Origin: Flavobacterium psychrophilum DSM 3660 = ATCC 49418
GTDB lineage: Bacteria; Bacteroidota; Bacteroidia; Flavobacteriales; Flavobacteriaceae
Assembly (NCBI RefSeq): GCF_002217405.1
Contig: NZ_MUHE01000014.1
Location: 1 to 64,000, forward strand
Reading direction: 5' to 3'
Length of the DNA: 64,000 bases
Numbering within the stretch: position 1 is the first letter of the stretch; the number at the start of each line of letters is the position of its first letter. The notes below the pieces were generated by a model. That model was given only the letters and a program-made list of their open reading frames with translations. It was not told where the DNA came from and searched no databases. The translations under genes were made by a program, and so were the position numbers. This document shows positions 8,412-18,464 of the stretch, piece after piece.

Positions 8412-10714
8412 CTATAATTTATAAGTTACAGAGAGTATGAAAATTCTTGGTAAGACGTAGGTTATTTGCTCACTGATCTATAATCTGAAAACGAATAATT
8501 ATTCTTTACTTTATTGTCTAATAAGTTATTTGCAAATATTTCGAATTCGAACGGATTATTATTTTTTTGATAGCGGATAGATGTATTTGCAACTTCGTAA
8601 AAATTGATTTGATTCATACTGTTTGTGTTTTTTAAATTTTGATATTCCATTTTGTACGTCCAAAATTTAAGAAAAGTTAATTCAAAATCGGCATTAATTT
8701 CGTCCGAACGGTAGGCTGTTTTGGTAAGACCCGAAAGTTGGTTGAAACCCTTTGTATATCCAATATTAAAATCAGGCCATTTTCTGTAAGCGGTTTTTAG
8801 TGAAAATCCTATTTTTTGATTGTTTTTGTCGTTTATGGTCGTAATTTTATTAACGGTTTGAATATAATTTAGCCAATTTAAATGGGTGTTTAATTTTAAA
8901 CTAAACCGATAAATTTTTTTGCTAATGGAACTATTTATAGCCCAATTTGTTTCTGGATTATTGGTTAATATAGGTGTGTTGTATTGGTTTATTCCCTTTA
9001 TTTCAACCTTATTTCTAGTTGTTTGTACTTTTTTAGTGTAATTTGCCATGAGATTAATCATGACTCCTTGGTACATATTTATCTTCGAATAGCCAATATT
9101 TGCCGAATGATATTGCTCATTTTCTAATAAGGAATTTCCTTTAAAAACTAGATTGTAGGTTTGTAGCGTAAACTGGTTGGCTATCTGACTAACTTCAGGA
9201 AATGTATTTGATAATTTGTAGGCAAAATTGATAGATTCTGACTGGTTGAATTCGTAATCGCTATTCCATTGTGGTTGAAAAAGTGTTTTTGATATCGAAT
9301 AATCAGTGTTTGTTTGATTGCTTAGTAAATGATACCAGTGAAGGTATATGCCGGGTTTATTTGTCCATTTTCCTAGTTTAAATTTGTATTCAAAGCCAAT
9401 ATAAGTATCATTTAATTTGTAATTTGTATTGTTTCCAAAACCAGCAGCAGAAAAATCATTAATAGTTCCGTTGGTTAGCCATTGCTTTTCGGAAGTTTGA
9501 AAACTAGATGTTCCGTAATTATTCCCAATATTAGAATACAAATGGTTAAAATTATTAATAATCCAATAATGTTTAAACAAAGCATCGATACTATTATTTT
9601 TTGTTTTTTTTATTTGTTCGATGGTATAATTATTATCACTTTGTAGCGGAATTAAGCTAGATAAAAAAGCTTGGTTGGTAAACCAATGACTATTAGGCTT
9701 GTTTTTCTCATACGTTTGGTTGATTACAAAAGTGGTTGTGTGATTGCTATTAATGCTCTTATGCCATTCTATATATTGTTTGATTGATGTGTTGTCGGCA
9801 TTTTTTTGTGTTTCAAAAAAATTGAAATTAATATTCGCAACCGAATTTATAGTAGTGTTTGTTTTATTGTTACTACACTGATATTGTATGTTATAATACC
9901 ATTTTTCTTTGTCGTTTGGCGAATAATCTAGTTTGATATTTGCAATACCTAAAATTGCACGATTGTTGTTGTTTTCAGATTTGTTTTCGGAAACGAATAG
10001 CGTATTTTGTAAATAAGTGTTCCTGTTTTCTATTCTTGAAGCGGTAAGTGCTTTAGAGAGTATCCCGTAACCAGAAAATGTTAATTTCTGTGAGGCATCA
10101 TAACTAAAATTTGTGGCGCTAAACTGGGATTTGTTTAGTACTACATTTGTATTATCATCTGCGAATGAATATAAATTTGTAAATGATTTTCGCCCCGATA
10201 GAATACTACTTCTACCTCCGTCAAAACGCATTAAATCATCAAAAGTAAAGGTGCTTTTGCCTATATTATTGCTATCGCCTATGTAACTAATGTTTGTTTT
10301 AGGACTGTAAAAAAATATTCCTGCATGACCTAAATAAAAGCCGTTATTACCTGCTAATTCAACCCCTGCTTCTATATCGCCAAAAACAAATTTCTTTTTG
10401 TCTTCTTTTAATTTTACATTTATTGCCAGATCGTCGGAATGGGAGACTTGCTTCATAAATCCTACTTGGTTAAAATGATCTATAAGTTCAATTTTATCTA
10501 AGGCATCGGCGGGAATGTTCTCGACAGCTAGCTTGGAACCACCGCCAAAAAACGATTTTCCTTCTACCATCATTTTAGTTACTTTCTTGCCTTGTACAGT
10601 AACACCACCATTTTTATCGACCTCGACACCAGGTAGTTTTTCTAGGATTTCTTTCATTTTGCGCTCATGGCCGTTGGCAAAACTTTTTACATTAAATATT
10701 AGCGTATCTTTAGA
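8412..10714 (-). pseudogene. Truncated and frameshifted outer-membrane beta-barrel receptor gene
   Basis: The longest open stretch (8462-10657) encodes 731 residues of a TonB-receptor-like barrel of the carboxypeptidase-regulatory family (MKEILEKLPGVEVDKNGG..., many aromatic beta strands). Homology-like sequence continues upstream in the same frame to the base after the thyA stop (SKDTLIFNVKSFANG...). No signal peptide or carboxypeptidase-like domain precedes it, so the 5' end is missing. At the 3' end the frame stops after DYRSVSK, yet the shifted frame continues ITYVLPRIFILSVTYKL and stops at 8412-8414. That is a typical barrel C-terminus, restored by adding one A in the AAA run at about 8465. 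Both ends are therefore broken. A sequencing error could explain the second lesion but not the first. Confidence 0.85.
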
Positions 10715-11539
10715 TTAAACGGCAACCGCTCCTTTTATGTGTGCATGCGATTCGTATCCTTCGAGTGTGAAATCTTCAAATTTAAAATCGAAAATATTTT
10801 TTACTGCTGGATTCAAAATCATTTTGGGTAATGGTTTTGGCTCGCGTGACAATTGTAGCGCTACTTGTTCGAAATGATTATTGTAAATATGTGCATCGCC
10901 AAAAGTATGTATGAATTCTCCTGCTTGCAAATCGCAAACTTGTGCAATCATCATTGTAAATAAGGCGTATGAGGCAATGTTGAAAGGAACTCCTAAAAAG
11001 ATATCGGCGCTACGCTGGTATAATTGGCAAGAGAGTTTTCCTTCTGAAACATAAAACTGAAAAAAAGCATGGCAGGGGGGTAAAGCTACTTTTGCATTGG
11101 CAACATTTTCTGCAAATGATTTTGTGGTGTCTGGTAAAACCGAAGGATTCCAAGCAGAAACAAGCATTCTACGGCTGTTTGGATTGGTTTTTAGGGTTTC
11201 TATTAATTCGGTAATTTGGTCTATTTCTTCGTTATTCCAGTTGCGCCATTGGTGTCCGTAAACGGGACCTAATTCGCCATTTTCGTCTGCCCAATCGTCC
11301 CAAATTTTTACGCCATTTTGTTGTAGGTATGCAATATTTGTTTCTCCTTTTAGGAACCAAAGTAATTCATGAATTATAGACTTTAGATGTAGTTTTTTTG
11401 TGGTAACCATAGGGAAACCTTCGGCAAGATTGAAACGCATTTGGTAACCAAAAACACTTTTTGTTCCTGTTCCTGTTCTGTCGCCTTTTTGGGTTCCGTT
11501 GTTTAGAACGTGTTTTACTAAATCTAAATATTGCTTCAT
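10715..11539 (-). CDS. thyA: Thymidylate synthase
   Basis: Converts dUMP to dTMP with methylene-tetrahydrofolate. The 274 residues include the catalytic cysteine in [12 protein letters not shown] (C156), the arginine-rich [10 protein letters not shown] phosphate-binding loop, [22 protein letters not shown] and the usual C-terminus ending IKGAVAV. The gene is complete. A pseudogene remnant in the same frame begins at the base after its stop codon, so a deletion has fused the two loci here. folA lies further downstream on the same strand. The upstream gap to the next gene is 70 bp of imperfect short repeats (GGCA/AAGC-type). Confidence 0.96.
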   Translation of the reverse strand: MKQYLDLVKHVLNNGTQKGDRTGTGTKSVFGYQMRFNLAEGFPMVTTKKLHLKSIIHELLWFLKGETNIAYLQQNGVKIWDDWADENGELGPVYGHQWRNWNNEEIDQITELIETLKTNPNSRRMLVSAWNPSVLPDTTKSFAENVANAKVALPPCHAFFQFYVSEGKLSCQLYQRSADIFLGVPFNIASYALFTMMIAQVCDLQAGEFIHTFGDAHIYNNHFEQVALQLSREPKPLPKMILNPAVKNIFDFKFEDFTLEGYESHAHIKGAVAV

Positions 11540-11609
11540 TTTTTTGGCTTTGTGCTTTAAGCAGTATGCCTTAAGCTTATTGCCTAGTGCCTTTTGCGTA
11601 ATGCCTTTT

Positions 11610-12230
11610 TTATATTTCTCTTTTCGATATTTCGTCTCTTATTTTGGCTGCTTTTTCGTAGTCTTCGTCATTTACGGCGGCTTCTAATATTTCTTGCAGT
11701 TCGGATAAACTGTATTTTGTGAATAAATTTTTGCTGTCGTTGCTTTCTTGCGAAAATGGTTCGGAAGCAGAAAGTACGCTGTCTAGGTCGTGTTCTGGAC
11801 TGTCTGAGTCTGGATTTATTTTTAAGAATATTCCTGCTTTGTCTAGTATGTTTTTGTAAGTAAATATGGGTGCGTTAAAGCGTAGTGCTAGTGCAATGGC
11901 ATCGGAAGTTCGGGCGTCTATGATTTCTTCTATTTTATCGCGTTCGCAAATCATGCTGGAGTAAAATACGCCATCTACTAATTTGTGAATGATGACTTGT
12001 TTGATTATTATGTCGAATCTTTCGGCAAAGGTTTTAAATAGATCGTGTGTGAGCGGACGGGGTGGTTTTATTTCTTTTTCGAGCGCAATTGCGATTGATT
12101 GTGCTTCGAAAGCGCCAATTACGATGGGTAATTTTCGGTCGCCATCTACTTCGTTCAGAATAAGTGCATAGGCACCATTTTGTGTCTGACTGTATGATAT
12201 TCCTTTTATTGTTAGTTTTACTAAACTCAT
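11610..12230 (-). CDS. Bifunctional nuclease family (DUF151) protein with UVR motif
   Basis: The 206 residues have a DUF151/BFN domain at about 1-135. Its signature is [17 protein letters not shown] followed by [18 protein letters not shown] UvrB/UvrC-type helical motif lies at about 172-205 ([20 protein letters not shown]). Plant and archaeal relatives have nuclease activity, but the bacterial role is not settled. It lies between etfA and thyA on the same strand. A tandem heptamer array precedes its start codon. Confidence 0.85.
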   Translation of the reverse strand: MSLVKLTIKGISYSQTQNGAYALILNEVDGDRKLPIVIGAFEAQSIAIALEKEIKPPRPLTHDLFKTFAERFDIIIKQVIIHKLVDGVFYSSMICERDKIEEIIDARTSDAIALALRFNAPIFTYKNILDKAGIFLKINPDSDSPEHDLDSVLSASEPFSQESNDSKNLFTKYSLSELQEILEAAVNDEDYEKAAKIRDEISKREI

Positions 12231-12236
12231 CTTTAG

Positions 12237-12257
12237 ATCTTAGATTTTAGATTTTAG
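12237..12257 (-). repeat. Tandem heptamer array before the DUF151 gene
   Basis: Read on the minus strand, the bases just upstream of the ATG at 12230 are CTAAAAT, CTAAAAT, CTAAGAT, CTAAAG. The same heptamer family precedes etfA (13495-13529) and actC (59161-59188). Confidence 0.8.
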
Positions 12258-12338
12258 AAATTATAAAATCTATATTTTTTTGATATGAATTGGATTTTCG
12301 GATAGATTCCAAAAAGGCAATACAATTTCCTATTTAGC

Positions 12339-12418
12339 CCTGATAGCAGCAAGTATCCTTGTCATTGCGAGGCACGAGCAGTTTTTTTGACAAGATACTG
12401 CGGATAGCAGGTATATGG
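12339..12418 (+). repeat. Degenerate intergenic repeat, class B, copy 1
   Basis: Begins TTTAGCCCTGATAGCAGC and ends GCGGATAGCAGGTAT, with ATTGCGAGGCACGAGC in the middle and outer segments (TCTTGTCA / TGACAAGA-like) that can fold back. It resembles reverse-strand elements at 18225-18313 and 35905-35993. I recall this TAGCCC...GATAGC form from many Flavobacterium intergenic regions. Confidence 0.65.
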
Positions 12419-12462
12419 TTTGCAAAGTAACAAAAACTTTTGGCTTCAAAAAAACCTTAAAT

Positions 12463-12504
12463 AAAAAAAATGAGCTACATAATTTGGGGTTATATAGCTC
12501 ATTT
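12463..12504 (-). terminator. Terminator after etfA
   Basis: The stem ATGAGCTA / TAGCTCAT has a loop of about 16 bases. The A8 run at the left becomes a U-run for leftward transcripts, and the hairpin lies within 60 bp of the etfA stop codon. Confidence 0.75.
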
Positions 12505-12521
12505 GTATGGAAAGTGTTGTT

Positions 12522-13490
12522 TTATGAGTTTTGTGCTTTGAAAGCTTTTAGTTTTTCGGTTAATCTTGGAAGGATCTCGAAAGCATCGCCTACGATTCCG
12601 TAATCTGCAACTTTAAAGAATGGTGCTTCTGGGTCTGTGTTGATGACTACTTTTACTTTTGATGAATTGATTCCTGCAATGTGCTGAATGGCTCCTGAGA
12701 TTCCTACGGCAATGTATAGGTTGGTGGCTACTGGTTTTCCGGTTTGTCCTACGTGCTCGCTGTGAGGTCTCCAGCCTAAGTCAGATACTGGTTTAGAGCA
12801 AGCGGTTGCGGCACCAAGAACAGCGGCTAAATCTTCTATCATTGCCCAGTTTTCGGGTCCTTTAAGGCCACGACCTCCTGAGACTACTACATCAGCATCT
12901 GCAATGGTTACTTTTCCTGATCCTTTTTCTACTGATTGTACTTGTACTGAGAAATCGGCATCGGAAATAGTTGGTGCAAAATCTTCGGCGGTTGCTGCTC
13001 CGGTATTTTCGAAAATTCCGTAAGAGTTTTTGCTTAAACACAGTACTTTTATGTCGGTATTTATTTGGGTAATATTGAAGGCTTTGTTAGAGAAAGCGGT
13101 TCTTTTTACTTGAAATGGTGACATGTTTGTGGGTAATCCTACAACATTTGAAGCAAATCCTGCCTCGAGCGATACTGATACGAGTGGTGCAAGATATAAA
13201 CTATCTGTTGATGAGGATAGTAAAATTAATTTTGCGTTTTCTTTTTGCGCTGCTTGTTTGATGGTGTCTGCGTAAGCTTTTGCTGTAAAATTAGCCAATT
13301 TGTCGTTGGTAACTTTTAGTACTTTGTCTATTCCGTAGTTAGAAAGTTCTGAAACATCGTTCATGTTTACAGTAATTGCTGTAACGGTTTGTCCTGTTGT
13401 TTCTGCAATTTTTTTGGCGTAAGAAGCCAGTTCGAAAGCTACTTTCTTAAATTTTCCTTCTGCTGATTCTGCATATATTAATATTGACAT
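12522..13490 (-). CDS. etfA: Electron transfer flavoprotein alpha subunit
   Basis: FAD-binding subunit of ETF, which accepts electrons from acyl-CoA dehydrogenases such as the one at 30365. The 322 residues show the C-terminal FAD domain: VVSGGRGLKGPENW, then GWRPHSEHVGQTGKPV, then YIAVGISGAIQHIAGI and INTDPEAPFFKVADYGIVGD. It is downstream of etfB on the same strand, separated by 149 bp of AT-rich sequence that includes a five-unit heptamer array, so the two may have some independent regulation. Confidence 0.95.
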   Translation of the reverse strand: MSILIYAESAEGKFKKVAFELASYAKKIAETTGQTVTAITVNMNDVSELSNYGIDKVLKVTNDKLANFTAKAYADTIKQAAQKENAKLILLSSSTDSLYLAPLVSVSLEAGFASNVVGLPTNMSPFQVKRTAFSNKAFNITQINTDIKVLCLSKNSYGIFENTGAATAEDFAPTISDADFSVQVQSVEKGSGKVTIADADVVVSGGRGLKGPENWAMIEDLAAVLGAATACSKPVSDLGWRPHSEHVGQTGKPVATNLYIAVGISGAIQHIAGINSSKVKVVINTDPEAPFFKVADYGIVGDAFEILPRLTEKLKAFKAQNS

Positions 13491-13494
13491 AATA

Positions 13495-13529
13495 ATTTTA
13501 GATTTTAAATTTCAGATTTCAAATTTTAA
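13495..13529 (-). repeat. Tandem heptamer array before etfA
   Basis: Five contiguous 7-bp units read on the plus strand as ATTTTAG, ATTTTAA, ATTTCAG, ATTTCAA, ATTTTAA. On the coding strand they are (C/T)T(A/G)AAAT units ending 4 bases before the etfA start codon. Confidence 0.85.
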
Positions 13530-13639
13530 AAATTGAAACCGAAAATAATTATTTATTTTAGAATTTGAAGTGAATTATAATGTTTAATTTAGAGGTTGTG
13601 TTTGCTTTTTAAGCAATCTTATATCTAAATTTTAGAATC

Positions 13640-14386
13640 TTATATCACTTTAGCCTCGTTGTGTAATAAGTTGATTAATTCGTCTAGGTTGTCAGCATTT
13701 ATTAGTTTTACAGCTGATTTTGCGGCAGGTTTTTCAAACTTAACCGCTTTGGTTTCTGATGTTGCACTAATAGGTTCTAGGATTGTTAAGGCTTTGGTTC
13801 TTGCAGTCATGATTCCTCTCATGTTCGGGATGCGCAAATCTTTTTCCTCGACTAATCCTTTTTGACCACCAACGATTAATGGTAAAGTAGTTGAAACGAT
13901 TTCTTTTCCGCCATCTATTTCGCGAGATGCTTTTGCGGTAGTTCCGTCTATAGTTAATTCGGTACAAGAATTTACAAAATTCATGTCTAATATCCCAGCA
14001 ATCATGCCAGGTACCATTCCTCCGTTATAATCTAACGATTCTTTACCTGCAATAACAAGGTCGTAACCGCCATTTTTTATAACTTCTGCTAGTTGTTTGG
14101 CTACAAAAAAACCATCGGTTGGGTTTGCATTAATACGAATTGCTTCGTTAGCGCCAATGGCTAATGCTTTTCTTAGCGTAGGCTCTGTGTCTGGGCCACC
14201 AACGTTTACAACAGTTACATTTGCGCCTTGTTGCTCTTGGAACCAGATGGCTCTTGTAAGGCCAAATTCGTCATTTGGATTAATTACAAATTGTACGCCA
14301 TTGGTGTCAAATTCTGAGTCACCATTGGTAAAATTAATTTTTGAAGTGGTATCAGGAACGTGGCTGATGCAAACTAATATTTTCAT
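13640..14386 (-). CDS. etfB: Electron transfer flavoprotein beta subunit
   Basis: AMP-binding partner of EtfA. With the start at MKILVCISHVPDTTSKI it is 248 residues, the usual length. An upstream in-frame ATG at 14413 would add nine residues (MFFNLKTKH) that have no counterpart in the family, so I prefer 14386. Family sequences visible are FVINPNDEFGL, ALAIGANEAIRI and DLVIAGKESLDYNGGMVPGM, then LPLIVGGQKGLVEEKDLRIPN. It begins the etfB-etfA unit and is divergent from pdhB. Confidence 0.95.
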   Translation of the reverse strand: MKILVCISHVPDTTSKINFTNGDSEFDTNGVQFVINPNDEFGLTRAIWFQEQQGANVTVVNVGGPDTEPTLRKALAIGANEAIRINANPTDGFFVAKQLAEVIKNGGYDLVIAGKESLDYNGGMVPGMIAGILDMNFVNSCTELTIDGTTAKASREIDGGKEIVSTTLPLIVGGQKGLVEEKDLRIPNMRGIMTARTKALTILEPISATSETKAVKFEKPAAKSAVKLINADNLDELINLLHNEAKVI

Positions 14387-14547
14387 GTGCTTTGTCTTAA
14401 GATTGAAAAACAAAAATAAGATAAATAATTTAAATAATATACTATGCGTGCATAATATTTTTAAGAAATTATTTCGTTTTTGAAATGATTATTTTCAATA
14501 AATTGAAGTATGAATAATAATTATGCTTTTATATGATTTTTAATTTT

Positions 14548-14555
14548 TACTTTTG
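14548..14555 (+). promoter_or_regulatory. Candidate -7 box for pdhB
   Basis: TACTTTTG matches the Bacteroidota -7 consensus TAnnTTTG and lies 33 bp before the pdhB start. No clear -33 TTTG is visible at the right distance. Confidence 0.5.
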
Positions 14556-14587
14556 CTGTTCAATTTTACAGATATACATAAAAATAT

Positions 14588-15565
14588 ATGAGAACGATAC
14601 AATTTAGAGAAGCCATTTGTGAAGCCATGAGCGAAGAAATGCGTCGTGATGAATCAGTTTACTTAATGGGTGAAGAAGTGGCCGAATATAACGGTGCTTA
14701 TAAAGCCTCAAAAGGAATGTTAGATGAGTTTGGTGCAAAAAGAGTTATAGATACACCAATTGCAGAACTTGGTTTTGCTGGTATTGCAGTAGGATCTGCA
14801 ATGAATGGTTGTCGTCCTATTGTGGAATATATGACTTTCAATTTCTCGTTAGTTGGTATCGATCAAATTATCAATAATGCAGCAAAAATGCGTCAAATGA
14901 GTGCAGGTCAGTTTCCAATGCCAATGGTTTTTCGTGGGCCAACTGCTTCGGCAGGGCAATTAGGGGCAACACACTCGCAAGCTTTCGAAAACTGGTTTGC
15001 CAATACTCCAGGGCTAAAAGTTGTTGTGCCAAGTACTGTTTATGATGCAAAAGGTTTGCTAAAAGCAGCCATTCGTGATAATGACCCAGTTATTTTTATG
15101 GAATCCGAACAAATGTACGGAGATAAAGGAGAAGTGCCAGAAGGAGATTATATTATTCCTCTTGGTGTTGCAGATATAAAAAGAGCAGGAACTGATGTTA
15201 CAATTGTTTCTTTTGGAAAAATTATAAAAGAGGCTCATATTGCTGCCGACGAATTAGCCAAAGAAGGTATTTCATGCGAAATTATCGACTTACGAACAGT
15301 TCGACCTATGGATTATGAAACTATTTTAACTTCTGTTAAAAAAACAAATAGATTAGTAGTTCTAGAAGAAGCTTGGCCTTTTGCTTCAGTGGCTTCAGAA
15401 ATTACTTATATAGTACAAGAACGCGCTTTCGATTTTCTAGATGCACCAATACAAAGGATCACTACTGCCGATACCCCAGCACCATATTCGCCAACTTTAC
15501 TAAAAGAATGGTTGCCTAACGCACAAGATGTTGTTAAAGCGGTAAAAAAAGTAATGTATAAATAA
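14588..15565 (+). CDS. pdhB: Pyruvate dehydrogenase E1 component beta subunit
   Basis: Beta subunit of the heterotetrameric E1 that decarboxylates pyruvate with thiamine diphosphate. The 325 residues start MRTIQFREAICEAMSEEM. They contain GEEVAEYNGAYKASKGM, the central FRGPTASAGQLGATHSQ, and the C-terminal transketolase domain (IDLRTVRPMDYETI, LEEAWPFASVASEI). pdhA and the E2 gene are not nearby, so it is a stand-alone unit ending in its own terminator. Branched-chain E1 beta is similar, but the sequence fits pyruvate better. Confidence 0.9.
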   Translation: MRTIQFREAICEAMSEEMRRDESVYLMGEEVAEYNGAYKASKGMLDEFGAKRVIDTPIAELGFAGIAVGSAMNGCRPIVEYMTFNFSLVGIDQIINNAAKMRQMSAGQFPMPMVFRGPTASAGQLGATHSQAFENWFANTPGLKVVVPSTVYDAKGLLKAAIRDNDPVIFMESEQMYGDKGEVPEGDYIIPLGVADIKRAGTDVTIVSFGKIIKEAHIAADELAKEGISCEIIDLRTVRPMDYETILTSVKKTNRLVVLEEAWPFASVASEITYIVQERAFDFLDAPIQRITTADTPAPYSPTLLKEWLPNAQDVVKAVKKVMYK

Positions 15566-15647
15566 ATTATTAAACGTTCTTAGATTATTGCAAGTCTAAA
15601 AGCCTGATTGCCTAGTGGTCTAAGTAGTTTAAAAAAAAACTATATTT

Positions 15648-15679
15648 GAAACTTCATCATTCATTGATGAAGTTTTTTA
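15648..15679 (+). terminator. Terminator after pdhB
   Basis: The stem AAACTTCATCA / TGATGAAGTTT is followed by T-rich sequence 80-115 bp past the pdhB stop. It ends just before the next gene. Confidence 0.75.
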
Positions 15680-15692
15680 GTTAACATTTTGT

Positions 15693-18185
15693 ATGAAAAA
15701 AATATTTATAATCTTCGGTTTCTTGCTATCAATAAGTAATGTCGCACAAACTAAAGTAAGTGGTGTTGTTTATGACGATACCAATGCAACTGTTCCTTAT
15801 GCAAATTTATGTTTTAAAGGGACTCGAGAATGTGTGACGTCCGACGAAAATGGGCGATTTTATTTAGAATCTGAATCCGATAGAAAAATTTTATCAATTT
15901 CATTTGTAGGTTTTAAAACTAAAGAAATTATTCTTACCAAAGCGGTAAATTATGACATGAAAATTTCTTTTTCAGGAGCAAATACACTAGATGAGGTTAA
16001 GATATTTTCTGGAAAAACGTCTAAAAAAAACAACCCAGCACTCGATATTCTTCGAAAAATATGGGAACGAAAACGTAAAAATGGTTTGCGTCAGTTTAAC
16101 CAATACCAAATGAATAAATATGAAAAAGTAGAGTTTGATATGAATACCATCGACTCTGCTTTTATGAAAAATATAGTTTTTAAAGGGATGGAATTTATTT
16201 TTAAACAAGTAGATACCTCAAAGATTACAGGAAAAACATACTTGCCTGTTTTTATAAACGAATCATTATCTGAGGTTTATGGAGACAATACAAACGGTAA
16301 GACGAAAGAGGTATTAAAAGCAAACAAAAATTCAGGGTTAGGAACAGGAAATGGCGTAGATACTTTTATTAAAGATTTATATCCGCAATATGATATTTAT
16401 AATAATTATCTTAGTTTTTTCGACAAAAATTTTGTTAGTCCACTGTCTAAAACAGGAATTAACACCTATAATTATGTATTAAGTGACAGCGCATTTGTAG
16501 ATAAAAAATGGTGTTATAATATTGTGTTTTATCCACGCAGAAAAAACGAACTAACTTTTAAAGGCGATTTTTGGGTAAATGATACCACATTTGCCATCAA
16601 AAAAATAAACCTTACCGCATCGAAAAGCGCAAATGTAAACTGGGTAAAAGAAATATATATAGAACAAGAATTTGATGTTTTAAACGATTCTGTTTTTCTT
16701 TTAAAAAGAGATTACATGATGTCAGATTTTGCACTTAATAAAAAAGAATCATCAAAAGGAGTTTACGGAAAACGCACTACACTTTATAGTGATCATAAAT
16801 TTAATGAAGTCAAGTCTGATAAGTTTTACAAAGAAGATGTAAATAATTTCGATCAAAGTATATTTACAAAGTCTGACGAATTTTGGCAAGAAAATCGTGC
16901 AGAATCTTTAAATAAAGATGAAGCAGGAATATATAAAATGCTAGACACTCTTAAAACAGTCAGGAAGTTTAAACAAATGTACACGCTTGCAGGGATTTTA
17001 GGTACAGGTTATGTGTTAAACGGCAAAATAGATTACGGCCCAATATTTTCATTTATAGGATATAACGATGTTGAAGGGCTAAGATTACGAGTAGGAGGAA
17101 GAACCTATTTTAGTCCAAATGACAAATGGCGATTGCAAGGCTATACGGCATACGGATTTAAGGACGATAAAGTAAAATATGGATTTTCTGGAAAATGGAT
17201 GGTCGATCCTAAAAGCAGGCTAATACTATCAGCAGGAAACCGCCGTGATATAGAGCAAATAGGGGTAAGCCTTACAACATCTAATGATATTATGGGAAGA
17301 AGTTTTGCTTCCTCATCAATATTTGCAGGAGGAGATAGGAGTAAATTAACAAATGTAAATTTAACCTCAATCGGAGCAGGATTCGAACCCTACAAAAATT
17401 TAATATTCAAAGCAGGATTGTCATACAGGACTTTAGCCTCTGCATCATCAAAATTTAGTTTAGATTTTTATAAAACCCTGCCTAGTACATTAAATCCAAA
17501 TGGCATAAAACAATCAGAGGTACGACAATCAGAAGTAGAAATTGGAGTAGATTATATGCCAGGCAGAAAAGTGGTAGGCTATGGTGTAGAACAATTACAA
17601 GTAGATAAAAATTACCCCAGAATATATATAAATTACAATCAAGGCTTTAAAGGGATCTTAAACAGTGATTTTGAATATAAAAAACTACAATTATATTACC
17701 GTCAGCCAATATTAATTGCAGGAATGGGACGCTTGCTCACAACATTCGAAGTAGGAAAAATATTTGGGGGCGTACCATTAGGGCTTATAGCAGTCATACC
17801 AGGAAACCAATCCTATTTTATAATAGAAAACACATACAGTCAGTTAAATTATTACGAGTTAGTTACAGATCAATACGCATCATTGCACCTAGAACACGAT
17901 TTTAACGGAAGGCTTTTTTCTAGAATACCCTATCTAAAAAAATTAAATTTACGAGAAATTATAGGAATAAAATCTATATACGGAAGTGTGTCAGACCAGA
18001 ATATAGCCCTAAACGCATCAGGATTTAAATACCAAGCTCCTACAAATGGTTATTGGGAATACCATGCAGGAATAGGAAATATATTTAAAGTATTCAGACT
18101 CGATTTTGCTTGGAGAGGCAGTTATGAAAATCTTCCAGAAGCTAATAAATTCTCAATTAAAGGGTCTTTCGGATTCTATTTCTAG
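15693..18185 (+). CDS. DUF5686 outer-membrane protein with carboxypeptidase-like domain
   Basis: The 830 residues open with a signal peptide (residues 1-19, ending NVAQT). A CarboxypepD_reg-like beta-sandwich follows at about 20-110 (VSGVVYDDTNATVPYANL). The rest is a long DUF5686 region rich in amphipathic beta strands, ending in FSIKGSFGFYF, a typical outer-membrane barrel terminus. The function is unknown; the family is widespread in Bacteroidota. It has its own upstream gap and appears monocistronic. Confidence 0.85.
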   Translation: MKKIFIIFGFLLSISNVAQTKVSGVVYDDTNATVPYANLCFKGTRECVTSDENGRFYLESESDRKILSISFVGFKTKEIILTKAVNYDMKISFSGANTLDEVKIFSGKTSKKNNPALDILRKIWERKRKNGLRQFNQYQMNKYEKVEFDMNTIDSAFMKNIVFKGMEFIFKQVDTSKITGKTYLPVFINESLSEVYGDNTNGKTKEVLKANKNSGLGTGNGVDTFIKDLYPQYDIYNNYLSFFDKNFVSPLSKTGINTYNYVLSDSAFVDKKWCYNIVFYPRRKNELTFKGDFWVNDTTFAIKKINLTASKSANVNWVKEIYIEQEFDVLNDSVFLLKRDYMMSDFALNKKESSKGVYGKRTTLYSDHKFNEVKSDKFYKEDVNNFDQSIFTKSDEFWQENRAESLNKDEAGIYKMLDTLKTVRKFKQMYTLAGILGTGYVLNGKIDYGPIFSFIGYNDVEGLRLRVGGRTYFSPNDKWRLQGYTAYGFKDDKVKYGFSGKWMVDPKSRLILSAGNRRDIEQIGVSLTTSNDIMGRSFASSSIFAGGDRSKLTNVNLTSIGAGFEPYKNLIFKAGLSYRTLASASSKFSLDFYKTLPSTLNPNGIKQSEVRQSEVEIGVDYMPGRKVVGYGVEQLQVDKNYPRIYINYNQGFKGILNSDFEYKKLQLYYRQPILIAGMGRLLTTFEVGKIFGGVPLGLIAVIPGNQSYFIIENTYSQLNYYELVTDQYASLHLEHDFNGRLFSRIPYLKKLNLREIIGIKSIYGSVSDQNIALNASGFKYQAPTNGYWEYHAGIGNIFKVFRLDFAWRGSYENLPEANKFSIKGSFGFYF

Positions 18186-18224
18186 ATACTTTATTCAGTT
18201 TTATGACACAATATTTATTTTGGT

Positions 18225-18313
18225 TGAAGCAAAAAAAAAGGTTTTTCGTTTCAAAGAAAGCTTCTTGAGTTCTAAATGAAATAAAAGAATTGTGAAGTAA
18301 TTTAGGCTAGAGT
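18225..18313 (-). repeat. Degenerate intergenic repeat, class B, copy 2
   Basis: Read on the minus strand it starts CTAGCCTAAATTACTTCAC and contains GAACTCAAGAAGC, ending near GAAACGAAAAACC. It is more decayed than the copy at 35905-35993, with which it shares order and spacing of these blocks. Confidence 0.5.
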
Positions 18314-18435
18314 TAGCAGTATGATTCGAAGAAAAAACATATAATGTTCAGAATTAAAAAACAAGAATACACATTAGTATTAAAAATAAATTACAAAAAA
18401 AACTAACTTCAAGCGCCTAAATTGTAACTTTTTAC

Positions 18436-18443
18436 TACTTTTG
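18436..18443 (+). promoter_or_regulatory. Candidate -7 box for ppa
   Basis: TACTTTTG matches TAnnTTTG and ends 21 bp before the ppa ATG. This placement also argues against the longer ppa start. Confidence 0.55.
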
Positions 18444-18464
18444 CATTCTCAAAAAAATAAGAAA

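Noticed and set aside
17370..17395. GATTCGAACCC, resembling a tRNA T-arm read in reverse
   Set aside because: It lies inside the DUF5686 coding sequence (GAGFEPYKN) and no acceptor, D or anticodon arms surround it.
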